A DNA stretch of 64,000 nt from Coffea arabica (GCF_036785885.1 NC_092323.1:11788501-11852500), one strand, 5' to 3'. Positions 21,786 to 35,883 are shown, counted from the stretch's first letter. A program made the numbers and translations. Notes: generated by a model not told the origin, from the sequence alone.

Positions 21786-24290
21786 CACGTTAAAAATTTG
21801 TACAAAATCGCAGACACCATTTGTCTATTTTAATCTGAACGAACCCCAAGAAAGAATAAATCCTTGGTGGGCCATTTAAGCTGAATAGGTAACCCCGAAG
21901 AAAACAACTATTGAAAAGGCTTAATTTCATTACTTCCGTAGCTTCTTGGAAACATTTTGCGGCATATGGTCATTAGTGCGGTCTGCAGTGACAAGATTGA
22001 GAGATTACTTGATGATACAGGGAGTGTAATTCAAAGGAAAAGTCACTTGAACAATTTCTTGAAACCGAATCAAAGATTCGAAAAAGGAGAGAAAACTCTC
22101 AATTTTATTGGAAAAATCCAACAAAGTTGATAAAAGTGATAAAAGCTCTTAAAGAAACCTTAAAGTATGTCTATTTATAGGGTTTTTCAAAATAAAAAAG
22201 AAAAAATAGAGTAAAAATTTAAAAAAAAAACGTTGATTTTCATTTTAAGCAGAAGACTATTCGATGTAAGGCGTGGGCACAATATATCAAAGGAAATCTT
22301 CTGATCAACTGAATGGACTTCTTGATATGAGATTTGGGCACACTTTAACGAAAAAATGTCTTTTGATTAGCTTGTTCCGCATCACTTGTTCTCCTAAGTA
22401 AGCAAAAATTTGGTCTATGACCTGAAAATAGATGCTCATAATGAGTAAGTTCGTAGTTTTTGCAAGGAAGAAGAAAAAACAAAAAACACGTCTTATGAAC
22501 CTAATCAAAATTTCTTCTCCGGGCTTTGAGGCGTAACTGATGCACGTTATACTCATTACTTCGAAAATTCCGTATTCAAAAGGAAACTAAGAATTCCAAG
22601 AATTTGGCACGTAATGTTGAATGTTGGAATTGTTAGAAATACAAATGGTAGATGTCTAAGCCGCGGTGCTGTTTCAACTTTCAAGTTTTCAACCAAGTGC
22701 CACAAAGGAAATAATTGGTCGCTGCTAGAATTCCAAAGAAAAGAAACAGCAATTTAAGATCATCAGACTTCAAGTACGTCTTGTTGTATTCAATGTCAAT
22801 TTTTCTGGTTTGGTCAAGAAGAAAAATACGCAAGCACGAGGTGAAGTTGGATTAAGAAACCATCCAATTATGGAAGTTCAGAACTAAATTTGACCAAAAA
22901 AAAAAACTTAAATTTCTACATAGAATACACAATCCTGAGCTGTAATCTTGATCTCTACTCTATAGCAGAAGAATCTAACTTCCTAGTTTTCACTTTTCTC
23001 ACATGCTTACGATGATATGGTGAACAGATTTCTTATTGACTCTATCTTTGTTCTTCCACTCTGAATTGGTATACTTATCTATCATATCTAAATTTAGCAT
23101 GAGAATCATGCCTCTTACTCGGTAACCTAAGTCTTAAAACTGTTAAATCAACCTCCAAATTTGACTGATGATAATATATATAGTTGAAACCATTTTATCT
23201 ATTCTTGTTTTAGGAATAATCTATTCTCAAATCTCATAAATGAATTTAATTTTCTAAAAGGCTTAACACTTGATCGCGTGCATAGTCTTATTATCTAAAA
23301 AAACCATACCAATTTTGAAGCTTGATGGACTCAAAAAAACATAAAAATGAACAAAAATAAATTTGAGATCCATTTTAGAAGGGCCGGCCCTCAAAAATTG
23401 GTGCTTCAAGTTATTTCCTTTGGCCTTCAATTTCTTTCCCAAAGAAAGAAAGAAAGAGGAGTTTCATTTTTGCAGAAAACACGAAGTGGTTTTTCTTTTG
23501 CATACTTTCTCTTCGTCTTGCTAACCGTTATAGTAGAGCATTATATTAAATCAGATTCTCCATCACATGTTCAACTGAGTTTGGTACGTGAGCTACCCTC
23601 TTCCATTACTTTGTGATATTGTCTTCTCTTTACTTCTGTGAATGTCAACTACATACTACTAAGAAAGAGAACATGACAGAATTTTCACCCCTGATATATC
23701 AAGTTTTAGGCTTCATCCTAATTGCCTATCTTGTCTAAACTTGAATCAAACCAAACTAAACGGTCTGGAAGAACTTGAGAAATCTATTAATTAACTCCAA
23801 ATGTGAGTGTGAACTAGACTACAAAACTTGCAAAACCCTGTGTTACCCCTCATGCTAAGTAAGTAGATTTCGGCTTTCCAGAGGGATCATCTTGTAAATC
23901 TGGCTATGTATTTTTGTCTTAATTAGTTTAGAAAATAATAGCCGTATGATTATAGCATGTAGAAAGTCCTAAATACTGTTTGGTAATTAGACCACATCTG
24001 TATTAGAATTCTTGCCAAAGTTTGGCCCAACCACCAAAACAGCTTTGAACAATCCACTAACGACTTCCAGAATTTCTTTTGACAAAGTATAGGAATTGGT
24101 AACTGACTAAAGTGTTCCCAATTCTTAAAAAATTGCGGTTGCATGACCAATTACCACCCCAATTCTAGCGCAAAGCCATAAAGATCAACCAGTCTTTTTC
24201 CATATATGCCATTGTACTCCAACAATAATGTATATGCATTCCAAAAGTCAAATGTAGAAACCTACGATACCTAATTCTTATCCCTCGTAC
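21786..24290. other. Intergenic region before RG lyase copy 3
   Basis: No coding family, RNA gene or bounded repeat is recognised on either strand. The open frames are short and AT-rich. Confidence 0.5.
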
Positions 24291-24306
24291 TTATGGGGTC
24301 TTTGCA

Positions 24307-24597
24307 CTATATATATATGGGACCTCAGAACATCAAATTTTTGAAGAATCCAAACGTAAGAAGAGCTCATGCATTAAGGCGAAACCAAGGTATATCAACT
24401 GAAACACATTCTTATTGTCTTCTCTTACAGGTTAACCAAGATCATTTACACATTTCGTGTTGGTTCTTTTTTTTTTTCCCCCTTTTCTTTGGGTCAAAAT
24501 TTGCCTTACGAATATAAGGTAGTTATTATTATTATTATTTGCATAATTGTTTTTTCCATTGTTATCTGGCTGGCAGGCTCTGTTATTGTGGTAGGAC
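24307..24597 (+). promoter_or_regulatory. TATA box and leader of RG lyase copy 3
   Basis: CACTATATATATATGGG at about 24306-24322 is a strong TATA-like motif. A probable leader exon follows, and a leader intron ends at GGCTGGCAG near 24576, 22 bp before the start codon. Confidence 0.55.
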
Positions 24598-27500
24598 ATG
24601 GAGAAGGCAAACTGGAAGAGACACTCCCATTTAGCGTTATTCTTGTGGTTTTTAGTTAGTTCGCGGTCCGTCTATGCTAGGTATATTTACCAAAGAAAAT
24701 ACAGAAATTAAACAACAAAAAGCACACATGCCTATAATACTATGGCCTAGATCAACATTTTGAGTTCTTCTTGATGATCAGTTCATCATACAAAATAAAT
24801 ACTCCGAATATACTTTGTCATCATTGACAAGCGAATTTAAGTTTTGCCCACTTTGTTTTTTTCAACATGGCGTGCATGGACTTTTATCAACCTATTCTTT
24901 TCTCTTCTTTCTATCTTTTTTGACTTCGTCTATATGTCTGTCCAATTTCAAAAATCTGACTGAAAATGTCTCTTTCATTACCTTGTTCAAATTGCAGAGC
25001 GAGTCGATTGAGAAATGTTAAAGAGCTGAAATCCTCTCCTCCACTCAACCTGGATGTACAGCAGGGCTATGTGAGTCTGGCTAATTCATTACTATTATTT
25101 AGTTAATTCAATTAATTTACTTCTGCAAATAAAGAAATATGTTGGGCTCTTTTTATTTAAAGAAATAAGTATACGTGTTTGTTTCTTTATAATAATCCTA
25201 TACATACTTCTTTTCCAGGTGGTGATGGACAATGGCCTCGTTAGAGTCACTTTATCCAATCCTGCTGGTATTGTCACAGAAATAAAATATGAAGGAGTCG
25301 ATAATGCTCTGGACTATAGTCAACGAGAGTCACGAAGAGGGTATATATTCACTTTTATTCCACTTTTTTTCTTGGTGTAGAAGGGCATTTGCATTGAGCA
25401 ATTATGCAAAAAGAATATCTTTTTCTTTGTGTCTATATTGTTATTGAACTTATCCTTTGAAATTCATACTGCATTGTTGTTTACACAGATTGATTTTTTT
25501 TTTCAAAAATTTACTGAATTTAAGCATAGTTTCTTTCCCATCTTGATGATTAATCGATAGTTAAATATGGGGGTGCCGAAATTTAAAAATGTAATTCACT
25601 AACCAAAACAAGGGTGCTTAGTTAAATATTCACATTAATTACTTAGCCACCTAAGAAATGGCACATCAGTTTTATGATATTGAAGGTAATTTTCCTTCAA
25701 AAAAAAAACAAAATATTTGATAAAATCATTCACTCCTTTAAACACTGTCACGGTGTTATTGCTGGCATTTTATTGTTGTTTAAGAAAACTATTACCAGAG
25801 GTCGTATTAACTCATCATTACAATACCTAAACATGACTCCTTTATATTTCATGCATATTTTTAGAAACTCGGAATTTATATCTCGTCTTGACTTGAATGG
25901 AACAACTATGATAGGTACTGGGATATCGTGTGGCAAAGGCCAGGCCAAGCTGATATTTTCACTATGTAAGTTCTTTGTTAGTTTTAAGATTTGTAATCCA
26001 TGAATAGACAGCAAAGGCAAACGTACATATAATGCCCACATCTCCTCCATGATCAAAATGAACTAATAAATAACTAAATTATTGATCATAGCAAAAAAAT
26101 GAGAAATGAAATGTAGAATTTTTTTGCAGTATCGAAGGAACAAGCTTCAAAGTTATGGCCCAAAATGAGAATCAAATTGAGGTTTCCTTCAAGATGATTT
26201 ATGATGCTGCCCATGATCAAAGTGGTTCAGCTCTACCCCTAAACATTGACAAAAGGTACTCTATCCATTGAAAACATTATGTATAGAGTTCCTAGTTGTA
26301 CCATTTGTTAATGTTTCTACACGTAAATTCTTGTTTTCATTTTAAACACTATATTTAGGTTTGTAATGCTGCGTGGCCAACCTGGATTCTACTCTTATGC
26401 CATATTTGAACGCTCGAATGGATGGCCGGGAGTTGATATCAGTGAATTAAGGATTGCACTCAAGCTTGACCACAGACGGTAAAAACCACAATCCACATAC
26501 ATCTTAGAAGTTCTGATTTGTAAAACGATGTTAAACACATCAAAAAAGAATTATTCAAGTTCTTTGTCGAATGAATATGTTTACCTTTTAGAAATTTAAA
26601 CTAAAAGGAGACAAGGGTTAGTGCAACTAGTAAAGAGTCAGTTGATCTCATGATTGTGCGTGGTAATAATTAGTTTAATAAGTTTGTATGATGAATTAGG
26701 TTCAACTACATGGCCGTAGCGGACAATATACAAAGGGTCATGCCAACGGCCAGTGATAGAACAAATGGTCAACCTCTTGCCTATCCTGAAGCTGTTTTTT
26801 TGACAAATCCGACCAATTTAACTTTCAAGGGACAGGTAGGTGTTCACACAATATTTCTCCAGTATGGCACGAAAATTACCTAATTAAGTTTAGCATCAAT
26901 TTTGTAATTTTTTTATATGGTAAAGAGTTAGTAAAATTCTGATTAATTACTAATGCAGGTAGATGATAAGTATGAATACTCAAAAGACAACAAGGACAAT
27001 CATGTACATGGCTGGATAACCTCTGATTCCCAAGTGGGATTTTGGATGATAATCCCCAGTTATGAGTTCAAAACTGGTGGCCCTATAAAACGAGAACTAA
27101 CATCCCATGTTGGACCGACCACCTTAGCGGTACAAATAATTTTCTTCTATATTTTTGTTGGTGCCAAACCCAAAACAAAAAAAAAAATCGTGAGGGCAAT
27201 ATATATAAATTCCAATTAATCTTTGCTTGATTTATGGTGTAGGCATTTCACTCCCGGCATTATGCTGGTGCCACCTTGAAAGGACTAAAGTTTGTCGATG
27301 GAGAGCCGTGGAAAAAGGTTTTTGGACCTGTTTTTGTATATCTGAATTCCAATTCAGACAGCCCTACATCATTCTCTCTTTGGGAAGACGCAAAACATCA
27401 GGTTAATTTATATTTTTGGCAAATCAGGTTTTTGGAAAAAAAGAAAAAGAAAAAGAAAAGAAAAAAATTGACAAATCATTCGCATATGACTTTTTTTTTA

Positions 27501-29577
27501 TTTTCTACTATAAGGATAACATATAACTCTCATTTGACTTGACCTGTTTATTATATGATTTTAGTCAGTAAAAGAAGCACGGAAATGGCCATACGATTTC
27601 CCAGCATCAGACGATTATCCTCATGCCACTCAAAGGGCCACGGTTAGGGGTCATCTAAAGGTCCACGATAGGTACCTTTGATGCTCTTTTTTTTTTTTTT
27701 TCCCCAAGTGAAAGAGTTTGATATTATATTTATCATTTTTCAGTTGCTTTCTAGAAATGGAACAAGTTTTTTTTTTTTTTCTCGCAAACATGTGTGAGTA
27801 AGAAACTTAGGACAAATTTTGTATATTGATTAGATACTTGGAACGATCGCCTTTTCCTGCCAAATCTGCATATGTGGGATTAGCTCCGCCAGGAGCTCCG
27901 GGGTCATGGCAACTAAATGCCAAGGTACATTTTGATATGTAGTACTTTTTTCCGGTTTCATAGTCTTTTTTAAAGAAACTCCTATAATGTTTTTTTTCTT
28001 TGGGTATTTAGCAGTACCAAGTATTTTTTAAATAAACTCATATTTGTCTTAACCTTTATGTTCCTCATCTTAGGGTTATCAATTTTGGACTCAAACTGAT
28101 GATTGTGGTCATTTCACCATAAGAGGCATTCGGCCGGGCAAATACAACTTGTATGCTTGGGTACCCGGAATTATGGGCGATTATAAGTCTGATTTAGATA
28201 TTAACCTCAGGCCAGGTAAATAAACTAATTAACTTCCATTGTTTTCTTTTCTTCTTTTTGTAACTTTTTTCCTTCTTTCTTGTATTTTTCGTTTTAAACT
28301 GACATTTTAGGCCGAAAAACTAGATTTAATTTTCTCAGGAATACAAAATTGAACAAACAAATCAACACTAACCAAATCTCAAGAATTTAATTACCAAATT
28401 GCCTAGTATATAGTATCCTAATTCCATTTTAAGTGTACATGAACTTCCACAATATTTATGATTTAAGTATACAAAGAAATGGTTTTTGTAAATAGTAAAA
28501 TTGTTGAAAATTGAATAATTTGCTTTGCAGGAGAGTACAAACTAGGAGAATTCGTGTTTACGCCTCCTAGAAATGATCCAACAATTTGGGAAATTGGCAT
28601 TCCTGACCGTACAGCTGCTGAGTTCTATGTGCCTGATGGAAATCCACAACTCGAAAATCCTTTATTCATCAACCATCCTGAAAAGTCAGCTCTCACCCCA
28701 AAACTATATCTTTTCCTGTTTCTTTTTTTTTTTCTTTCCTTTATTCATGCTGTTTTTTTTATATATATAAAAAATTCAGGTATCGGCAATATGGTTTGTG
28801 GGAACGTTATACAGACTTATACCCTGATCATGACCTAGTTTTCAGAGTTGGAGTTAGCGATTATCGAAAGGACTGGTTCTTTGCTCATGTAACAAGGTGC
28901 TTATAGTCTTTCTTCTACTTAATCCCATGACATTTTCATGTTTTTTTGGGGCTTCAAATCACTTTTGGGAGTCCTGAGGTGTAATTTTTGCTTTATGTTG
29001 CAGGAGAAGCGAAGATAATTCACGTCTACCTACAACTTGGCAAATTTCATTCGACCTCAGACAGGTCCTTCCAAAGGCAATCTACACCCTCCAATTGGCT
29101 CTGGCATCTTCCGCGGGTGCTGAAGTGCAGGTAACAATTGAAATTCTATATGTAGTGAACATACTTCCAAACAATGGATAAAAATTTATGAACCCCACTA
29201 TTTTATATTTTCTGAACTTTATAAGGTAAAATGCCAAAAAAAAGAAGAAAGCCACCCTTTATATTTTTTTGTGCTATTAAGAACATTTTTTACGATTCAT
29301 TTGAAGAGATTTGTATATCTAATCGACATTAATCTGATAGGTTAGGGTCAACGATCCAAATGCAAGTTCTCCTCAATTTTCTACAGGGCTAATTGGGAAG
29401 GATAATGCAATTGCAAGACATGGAATTCATGGGTTGTATCAGCTCTTTAGTGTTAATATACCAGGCAACAGGCTTGTATCAGGAACGAACACAATCTTCC
29501 TGAGGCAGTCAAGGGGTGGATATATATTCAGCGGGGTCATGTATGATTACCTTCGTCTGGAAGGACCAGCAGTGTAA
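24598..29577 (+). CDS. Rhamnogalacturonate lyase copy 3 (PL4), intact
   Basis: This family 4 rhamnogalacturonan lyase has about 671 residues in 16 coding exons, with the same intron positions as copy 2. It starts MEKANWKRHSHLALFLWFLV, followed by SSRSVYA, a convincing signal peptide. The catalytic domain has VVMDNGLVRVTLSNPAGI and DDKYEYSKDNKDNHVHGWI. The middle domain has YNLYAWVPGIMGDYKSD. The C-terminal domain has WEIGIPDRTAAEFYVPDG, IARHGIHGLYQLFSV and MYDYLRLEGPAV before TAA at 29575. All splice junctions I followed keep frame. It is more diverged from copies 1 and 2 than they are from each other, and its first two exons differ most. Its 3' end was partly duplicated just downstream. Confidence 0.92.
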
Positions 29578-30011
29578 ACAATTATGGGTTGAAGTCCTTA
29601 AGTTACTTTAGTAGGAAATCAGGATTCATTAGTTTGATAGTTTAGGATTCTTTTATTTCTTGGTTTTTGAGTATAGCTATTTAGGAAATTGTAGCTCAAA
29701 ATCTCAAGGCTCCCAAAGAGGGAAGGTATGACGCATTCATTTATTTCTTGGCACGACAACAATTCGTGCACTTATACACACAGTGATCAGCAATGTAGTG
29801 TGCTCTGCAATCTCAATTGTACGATAGATATTTAGCAATAAAAATTTCGAGCGGATGCATTTTCATCGTGTTCTGGGTTTTACCCAAGAATTTGTCCTTG
29901 ATGTCGGTTGATTTTCAGATCTATATATCTGTATTATGTTTTAATATACTTGCTGCCATTGGTGCAGATATTGGAATGAAATTATCATTTTTATGTACAT
30001 TAAAAAAAATT

Positions 30012-31125
30012 ATCATTATCGTATTTACGCCTCCTAGAAATGGTCCAACAATTTGGGAAATTGGCATTCCTGACCGTACTGCTGCTGAGTTCTATGTACC
30101 TGATGGAAATCCACGACTCCAAAATCCTTTATTCATGAACCATCCTGAAAAGTCACCTCTCAATCCAAACTAATATTTTTCCTATATATATAGTTAATAT
30201 TATTCGGGCACACACACATATAGAGTTAATATTATGTACATTAACAATATGTACATTGTAAGGCTAGAAGTTTTTTTTTTTTTTTTTTTGTGTTGAACTC
30301 TACAAAGTAACATGCAAAAAATTCCCCACCCTTTATATTGTTTGTCAATGTGCTACCAATTAAGACATCAAGCTAACACGAATTGATGATCTTCTGATTT
30401 TTTTTTTTTTCTGATTGCATCATATGTTCCACTAACACAGTTGCTGCATCTATCATTTTCGCACTTCTCTTTTTTGCGCTCTCAAAAGGACTTTCTACGA
30501 TTCATTTGAAGAAATCTGTCACCTTTGAAGTTGTACCATCATAGCGCATAGTGCATTTTTCTAACCTAATTTACATTGATCTGATTGTAGGTTATGGTGA
30601 ATGATCAAAGTGCAAGTTCTCCTCAGTTTTCTACGGGGCTAATTGGGAAGGATAATGCAATTGCAAGACATGGAATTCATGGGCTGTATCAGCTCTTCAG
30701 TATTAGTTTACCAGGCCACAGGCTTATATCCGGAAGCAATACAATCTACCTAAGGCTGTCAAGGGGTGGATACATATTCAATGGGGTCATGTATGATTAC
30801 CTTCGTCTTGAAGGACCGCCAGTACAAACAATTAGAGGTTGAAGTCCTGATGTTACTTTAGCAAGGATGGATCATTAGTTTGACAGTTTAGGAATTTTTT
30901 TTTTTAATTTTAAGGATAACTATTTAGGAAATTGTAGTTCAAAATCTCTAGGCTCTCAAAGGGGAGCTGCGATGCATTCATTTATTTCTTGGCACGACAA
31001 CAATTAGTGATCAGCAATGCAGAGTGCTCTGCATTCTCAATTGTAAGATACATATTCAGCTATACAAATTTCGATTGATGCATTTTTATCACGTTCTGTG
31101 TTTTACTGAGACTTTGTCCTTCATG
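30012..31125 (+). pseudogene. Partial tandem duplicate of the 3' end of RG lyase copy 3
   Basis: The exon 13 equivalent (about 30025-30163; WEIGIPDRTAAEFYVPDGNP) and the last exon (about 30592-30842; IARHGIHGLYQLFS, MYDYLRLEGPP) are present and nearly identical to copy 3. The exons between them (equivalents of 14 and 15) are missing. About 280 bp of 3'-flanking sequence is also duplicated: GGCACGACAACAATT and surrounding bases recur at about 29750 and 30992. There is no start, catalytic domain or signal peptide, so this is a gene fragment. Confidence 0.88.
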
Positions 31126-31557
31126 CAAATTTTTAAAACAAAAATATTGTTATTTGACATTACAATCATTATTTCTAATCAATTTAACTGTTTCTTTACT
31201 TGACAAAAATGCGTTTCTGGTCCTAATTTTTTTCCCCTTGGACAAGCTGTAGGGACTGGTTCTCTTGTATATATGTTCCCCCTTGGGCTTATAGTTAAAC
31301 TTTGTCCTACATTAAAGTTCTATTCCACTTAATCCCAGCAATTCTGTCATACAACAATGTGTATCATTGTGAGAGGAAAAGGTGTCGCGTTTGAATCTGT
31401 CTTCCTCCACAAACGGATTATTGTTACCTTCCCACCGCATGATGATATACTTGTAGTACTAGTACCTACCTCAGTCTTTGCCAATACATTTGTGCAGAAA
31501 ACCTCTATCTTGGCGTAGTAAAGAATCTAAACAATAAGGAAGTAGATACCAAAGAAA
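31126..31557. other. Upstream region of dehydrogenase copy A
   Basis: This is the presumed promoter and leader of the first dehydrogenase. The paired TGACGT boxes found before copies B and C were not seen here. Confidence 0.45.
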
Positions 31558-32570
31558 ATGGCCAAATCGCCAGAGACCGAGCACCCAATCAAAGCCTTCG
31601 GATGGGCCGCAAGGGACCATTCCGGTTCTCTTTCCCCTTTCAAGTTTTCACGAAGGTAATATTACTATTAATGCAGTGCTTGCTGGGATTTCACATGACC
31701 TACTAGAACATGTTCATTTGTTGACGTGTATTTGGTGGTAATAGAACTTTAATAGACTGGGATTGTTCGGTGCAGGGCTACTGGAGATAATGATGTACAG
31801 TTCAAAGTTATGTACTGCGGATTATGTCATTCGGATGTTCACATAATCAAGAATCAATGGGGCATGAGTAGCTACCCCATGATACCCGGGGGCCGGGTGA
31901 AACACCAATTACCATACGTCAAAGTTAACAATGAACTAAGAAGCACATAAAAACTGCATTAATCTCTTCATTTGTGGTTCTTTATCAAACAAATTGATGC
32001 AGGCACGAAATTGTGGTCGTTGTAACAGAGGTTGGTAAAAACGTGAAGAATTTCAAGGTCGGGGATAAAGTAGGCGTGGGATGCTTGGTTCAATCATGTC
32101 GGAAATGCGATAGCTGCAATAACAATTTGGAGAACTATTGCTCTGGACTAGTACTAACGTAGGTGCCAAAAACACTGATGGAACCATCACCTATGGTGGC
32201 TACTCCAATATGATGGTTTGTGACGAGCATTTTGTAGTTCGCTGGCCGGAGAATCTTCCTATGGATGCCGGTGCCCCTCTTCTATGTGCTGGAATCACAA
32301 CTTACAGCCCCTTGAGATATTACGGACTTGACAAACCTGGAATGCACATCGGTATTGTTGGTTTAGGTGGGCTAGGACATGTTGCTGTGAAAATGGCCAA
32401 GGCATTTGGGACTAAAGTCACTGTTATCAGCACCAATATTAACAAAAAGAAGGAAGCTATCGAGAAACTTGGAGCTGATAATTTTTTGGTTAGCAGCGAC
32501 CAGGACCAGATGCAGGAAGGCAGAATTAAATTAAGAAAATAATACTCTATACGACACACAATCCTATGCG

Positions 32571-32572
32571 AC

Positions 32573-32600
<28 letters not shown>
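32571..32600. repeat. AT dinucleotide microsatellite
   Basis: About 14 AT repeats lie in intron 3 of dehydrogenase copy A. Confidence 0.9.
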
Positions 32601-32603
<3 letters not shown>

Positions 32604-32647
32604 AAAAGATAGTTCACCTCTTATGTTTTAATCATGCTAATGTCTAC

Positions 32648-32764
32648 CTAACGCCTGGGTGCGGTTGGGGTGGCGCTGTACTCCAGGCGCAGGGGATTAG
32701 TCGGGCCGCCTTCGGGTCTTGACCCGGACACCCCTGTGTTGACAAAAAAAAAAAAAAAAAAAAA
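32648..32764 (+). mobile_element. Short poly(A)-tailed retroposon (SINE or LINE 3' end)
   Basis: A GC-rich body (CTAACGCCTGGGTGCGG... to CCCCTGTGTTGAC) ends in a run of about 33 A. It is flanked by direct repeats AATGTCTAC at 32639-32647 and 32765-32773. Target-primed retroposition explains the tail and duplication. No full tRNA promoter is visible, so it may be truncated. Confidence 0.8.
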
Positions 32765-33046
32765 AATGTCTACGTCTGTTATGTCAGCGTCTCGTGATTT
32801 TTCAATTGCCTTTTGTAGCTAAACTGGTAGATTAACAGTTTCGATTCTCGTGTCCTTTGTATAATTAATATGGCTTAGCATCTGGGTTTCATCTGTGGTG
32901 AAAAGCTGACTTGCCTATGCTCGGTGGGAAGAGCAAAGGAAATTAGGACTATTAAAAGTAGTGACCGGAACCTGGTAGAAGAAGTTTCACAAGGTCCATT
33001 GTACTTTTAAGAGAAATAACATGTGTGCCCCTCCGCAACTTATGGA

Positions 33047-33200
33047 CATTTGTATGCATCCAAAAATTATCATTAATTCCGGAGTAGCTCCCTATGCCTG
33101 ATTGGCGGGAAACAAGTTGCGGGCATTTGTATGTATTAAAAAATTATCATTAATTCGGGAGTAGCTCCCCATGCCTAATTAGCAGGAAACAAGCTGCAAA
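33047..33200. repeat. Two tandem copies of a 77-bp unit
   Basis: The units start at 33047 and 33124 with CATTTGTATG and share AATTATCATTAATTC.GGAGT and GGAAACAAG.TGC. They are non-coding. Confidence 0.85.
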
Positions 33201-35190
33201 GAGCGGGAAGATTTGGAAAAATTGGTCAGATGCAATAATCCTTGGGATACATGAAAATGAAGCCATGTGTATTTCAATCTAAATTTGTAAATGCTTACTT
33301 GACAAAAGTGTTATGACGGTTTAAATTTAATTGGTAGTTGACATAGATGAGTAATTATATACATAAATAATTGAAATTTTATATAAAATTTATTTTTATG
33401 TAAATACATTTATTATAAATTTATTAAAGAATTTTGGTTTATAAGGTTATTGTAATTTAGTAGCTACGAGTAGTTATATTGGCAAAATTTGATTAAACAT
33501 TAGCAAAAATTAGTTTTTCTTTAAGGATAAAATTGAAAGTTTAAAAAATGACATAAAAAGTTTACACTAACTACAATCCCTGCAACTCTATATATTCCAC
33601 AGATAATGGCTTTTAAACTGGAATCAAAATTATAGATGAATTATTAGAAACATAATTAACATAGTGCTTCAAGAAACCAGAATCGTGACATAATTAATCT
33701 GGTAGATTTTAATTTAAATTTAGAAACTAGATAAATAATCTTATACGTAACATGGCGACTTTCAAATTGATATCGAATTTGTAGATAAGTAATCATAAAT
33801 ATAATTAACATAGTGCTCCAATAAACTAGAATTGAGATTGTAGATAAAATACTCATAAAGATAAATCACATAATACAAATGTTTCAAGGATTGAACGTTT
33901 CAATTATTGAAATAACTATATGTTATCAACTTAAGTTTTAACTTTCCAACTAGTTGTACTGGACATAACAAACTATAAATCACAAATTTGACTAGTAATA
34001 TAGTGTCAAAATTTGAGACTTTTTAATATATTAACATTATATAATGATAAGGATAACCAAACTATAGTAAAAATCAAAGTTTACTCTTAAAAGTAAGTGC
34101 TAAATTTAAAGATTTTGTTGTGATATGGATATTGATATGGATTATCTAATGATAGCAAATACATTGAAATAAGCAAGCAATGATATCTAGATAAATGTTA
34201 ATTACAATCCCGTGTTCAACTTATCATGCACTAACATTTGTAGCATTTACAATCCCGTGTTCAAATGCACATCTAATGTGCGTGCAATAAAAAAAGTGAT
34301 AATATTTATGATCATATATTTTAAATAAAATTTTTATTATTGAAACAAACTTTAATCTTTTAAATAATTTTTATAAAACAATTTATATTAGTAGTTATAA
34401 TATTTAGGGGTAGTTATGTTGAAAACATATACTTAAATAGTTAGAAGTAAAAGTAGTGATGAGTAGTTATAGATAGTTAAAGTAAAAGTAGTTTTTATAA
34501 GGATAAAAAAAAGTTAATAAAATGTTAACCCCAAATCCCTTCCTCAAACTTTATATATAGTATGGATAACAATGCACCTACATTCACTAAGTATTCTATT
34601 ATACTAAAATGTATCTACAATCTTCACATTTGTTGTCCCTTCTTCTTTTTTTTTTCCATTTTGTTTAAAGTAATTTATCCAATTTTTTTTAATCTGTTCA
34701 TTAGTTCAAAAGCGATTTTTCTTTATTGCATTTACCCTTTTTAATTATTTTTAATATAATTTAACCAACATTTTTCTTTTTCTTTAAGAAAAAATAGTAT
34801 TCTTATAATTTGTAAATGTGATGGCTATCCCAACTATCTAGGATTACGCAAAAAAGAAAAAGAATAGTTGGTGCATATACACAATCTTCACATTTGATAC
34901 ATGAAGTTTTTCAATTGAGTAATTACATTAATGAATTATTCTGCTACATAAATAATCACAAATAACCAAAAGATAATCCAAAATGCAGAGATGAAATTCA
35001 CAGTATGGAAGCGTATAATTTTATAACCTTTTAACCTTTGTATGATTTTTAAAGAAAGTAATTGACTTTTGAGATACCATGCATGCATATTGAAATTAAT
35101 ATCGTATATTCAATAGTAACTTGTACAGTGCTTGTAATTAGAATGTAAAAGGGAATTAAGACTATTAATTATCCACAATATATATATAAA
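33201..35190. other. AT-rich non-coding DNA within intron 3 of dehydrogenase copy A
   Basis: No gene or element with definable ends was seen. Composition is strongly AT-biased. Confidence 0.5.
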
Positions 35191-35750
35191 AATATGAAAA
35201 AATTGTTCAAAATGTTATTCACATTTTGTTAAATGAATTTTTTCGCCATTTGAAACGACTACTTTTTATTTTGAATCAATCATGTGACCACTTACACATG
35301 GTCATTTTATTATAGGCAAAAAAGTTAGATCTCATTTATAATTAAATAAATGATCAAATTCATATTTATTTTTGCCATTAAAAAAGTAAAATCTGGCATT
35401 TTTGTCCTAAAAATTAATCTGACATTCATATATGAAAATATGAAAAAAATCGTTCAAAATGTTATCACATTTTGTTAAATGAATTTTTTCGTCATTCACT
35501 TTTAAAATAGTAACTTTACGTCCCTTACAAAATTAAGTTTTTAAAATTTCTTCTCAACCTAGGTTTTCGACTACATTTTATCCTGAATCAATCATGTGAT
35601 TTACATATGGCCATTTTTTTATAGGCAAAAAATTTAGATTCCATTTATAATTAAATAAATGATCAAATTCATATTTATTTTTGCCATTAAAAAGTAAAAT
35701 ATGGCATGTTTTTCCTACAAAGTAAAATCTGACATTCATATTTATTTTTA
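35191..35750. repeat. Diverged tandem duplication (units of about 246 and 310 bp)
   Basis: AATATGAAAAAA.TGTTCAAAATG-type sequence starts at 35191 and again at 35437. TGAATCAATCATGTGA recurs at 35272 and 35584. The second unit has about 65 extra bases in its middle. No coding capacity is seen. Confidence 0.8.
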
Positions 35751-35883
35751 CTATTTGCACTAAAAACATTTATTATTCAGTACGCAAGAATTAAATCTTT
35801 TCTAATGGTAAGTATTTCTTGTAATAATAATTAACAAGAAACCAATTTCATAACCATAACCCATTTGGTACCAACATGGCATG

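Noticed and set aside
23350-23616. 89-residue open frame upstream of RG lyase copy 3
   Set aside because: AT-rich, no homology recognised, no promoter or splice context, and not conserved near the other lyase copies.
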